From a bacterium (GTDB taxonomy: Bacteria > Latescibacterota > UBA2968), in assembly GCA_027296045.1 (NCBI GenBank), contig JAPUJS010000268.1, forward strand, positions 1 through 5,616: a DNA stretch of 5,616 nt. Direction: 5' to 3'. A program made the position numbers and the translations under genes. The notes under the pieces are model-generated. The model worked only from the letters and a program-made list of their open reading frames with translations. It was not told the origin of the DNA and made no database searches. Positions 5,587-5,616 of this stretch are shown here, piece by piece; the first letter of the stretch is position 1, and the number at the start of each line of letters is the position of its first letter.

Positions 5587-5616
5587 TTAATCTTTCAATT
5601 CGACGATGATGTTGCG
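5587..5616 (-). CDS. C-terminal end of a minus-strand gene, rest outside window
   Basis: The last nine codons on the minus strand read RNIIVELKD and end with TAA at 5589-5587. A strong minus-strand terminator follows immediately, which is why this is taken as a true gene end. The family cannot be identified from nine residues. It lies upstream of, and in the same direction as, the sulfatase remnant but is separated from it by a terminator, so the two were probably independent transcripts. Confidence 0.55.
   Translation of the reverse strand, partial: RNIIVELKD

Noticed and set aside
5328..5609. Plus-strand open frame of 93 codons at the right end
   Set aside because: It is antisense to the recognisable sulfatase pieces and runs through the minus-strand terminator; no ribosome binding site or motif was seen.
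1..5616. CRISPR arrays, tRNA or rRNA genes, insertion sequences
   Set aside because: No regularly spaced repeats, no cloverleaf-like or ribosomal sequence, and no transposase-like protein were seen on either strand.

Overview
The window reads as bacterial chromosome at roughly 50-55% G+C. Six genes, the first cut by the window edge, lie on the + strand, and a short, partly decayed minus-strand region fills the last 500-600 bases. No single gene fixes the species. A sulfatase remnant next to HDOD and PAS signalling genes is the kind of mix common in sulfatase-rich bacteria (Planctomycetes, Lentisphaerae, Latescibacteria- or Poribacteria-like lineages). That placement is a weak inference.

Layout. 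Positions 2-436 hold the end of a cyclic-nucleotide-binding-domain protein with no DNA-binding domain, followed by a strong intrinsic terminator (457-492). A plausible sigma70-type promoter (501-529) then leads into a complete enolase gene (586-1899). Enolase overlaps by 4 bases a cysteine-rich YkgJ-type putative metal-binding protein (1896-2636). After a 79-base gap comes a three-gene signalling group: a 102-residue protein of unknown function (2716-3024), an HDOD-domain protein with an intact HD motif (3029-3847), and a double-PAS protein that has a histidine-kinase phosphoacceptor helix but no ATPase domain (3919-4965). An imperfect palindrome built from 7-base tandem repeats separates the last two.

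Positions 4966-5616 hold no intact gene. On the minus strand there is a sulfatase remnant (5500 down to 5215). It keeps a ribosome binding site, the N-terminal metal-binding motif, a middle segment and, one frame over, what looks like the C-terminal tail. The catalytic core is missing. Hairpins at 5106-5132 and 5551-5579 look like related terminators. The second closes another minus-strand gene, of which only the last nine codons (5587-5616) are visible.

Working together: enolase is glycolytic housekeeping, and the YkgJ-like gene is translationally coupled to it. The small protein, HDOD and PAS/DHp genes probably form a sensory output module, since HDOD proteins usually act as non-enzymatic scaffolds in signalling. 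The most interesting items are the sulfatase with two internal deletions, the catalytically incomplete kinase beside an HDOD protein, and the shared hairpin design near the right end.
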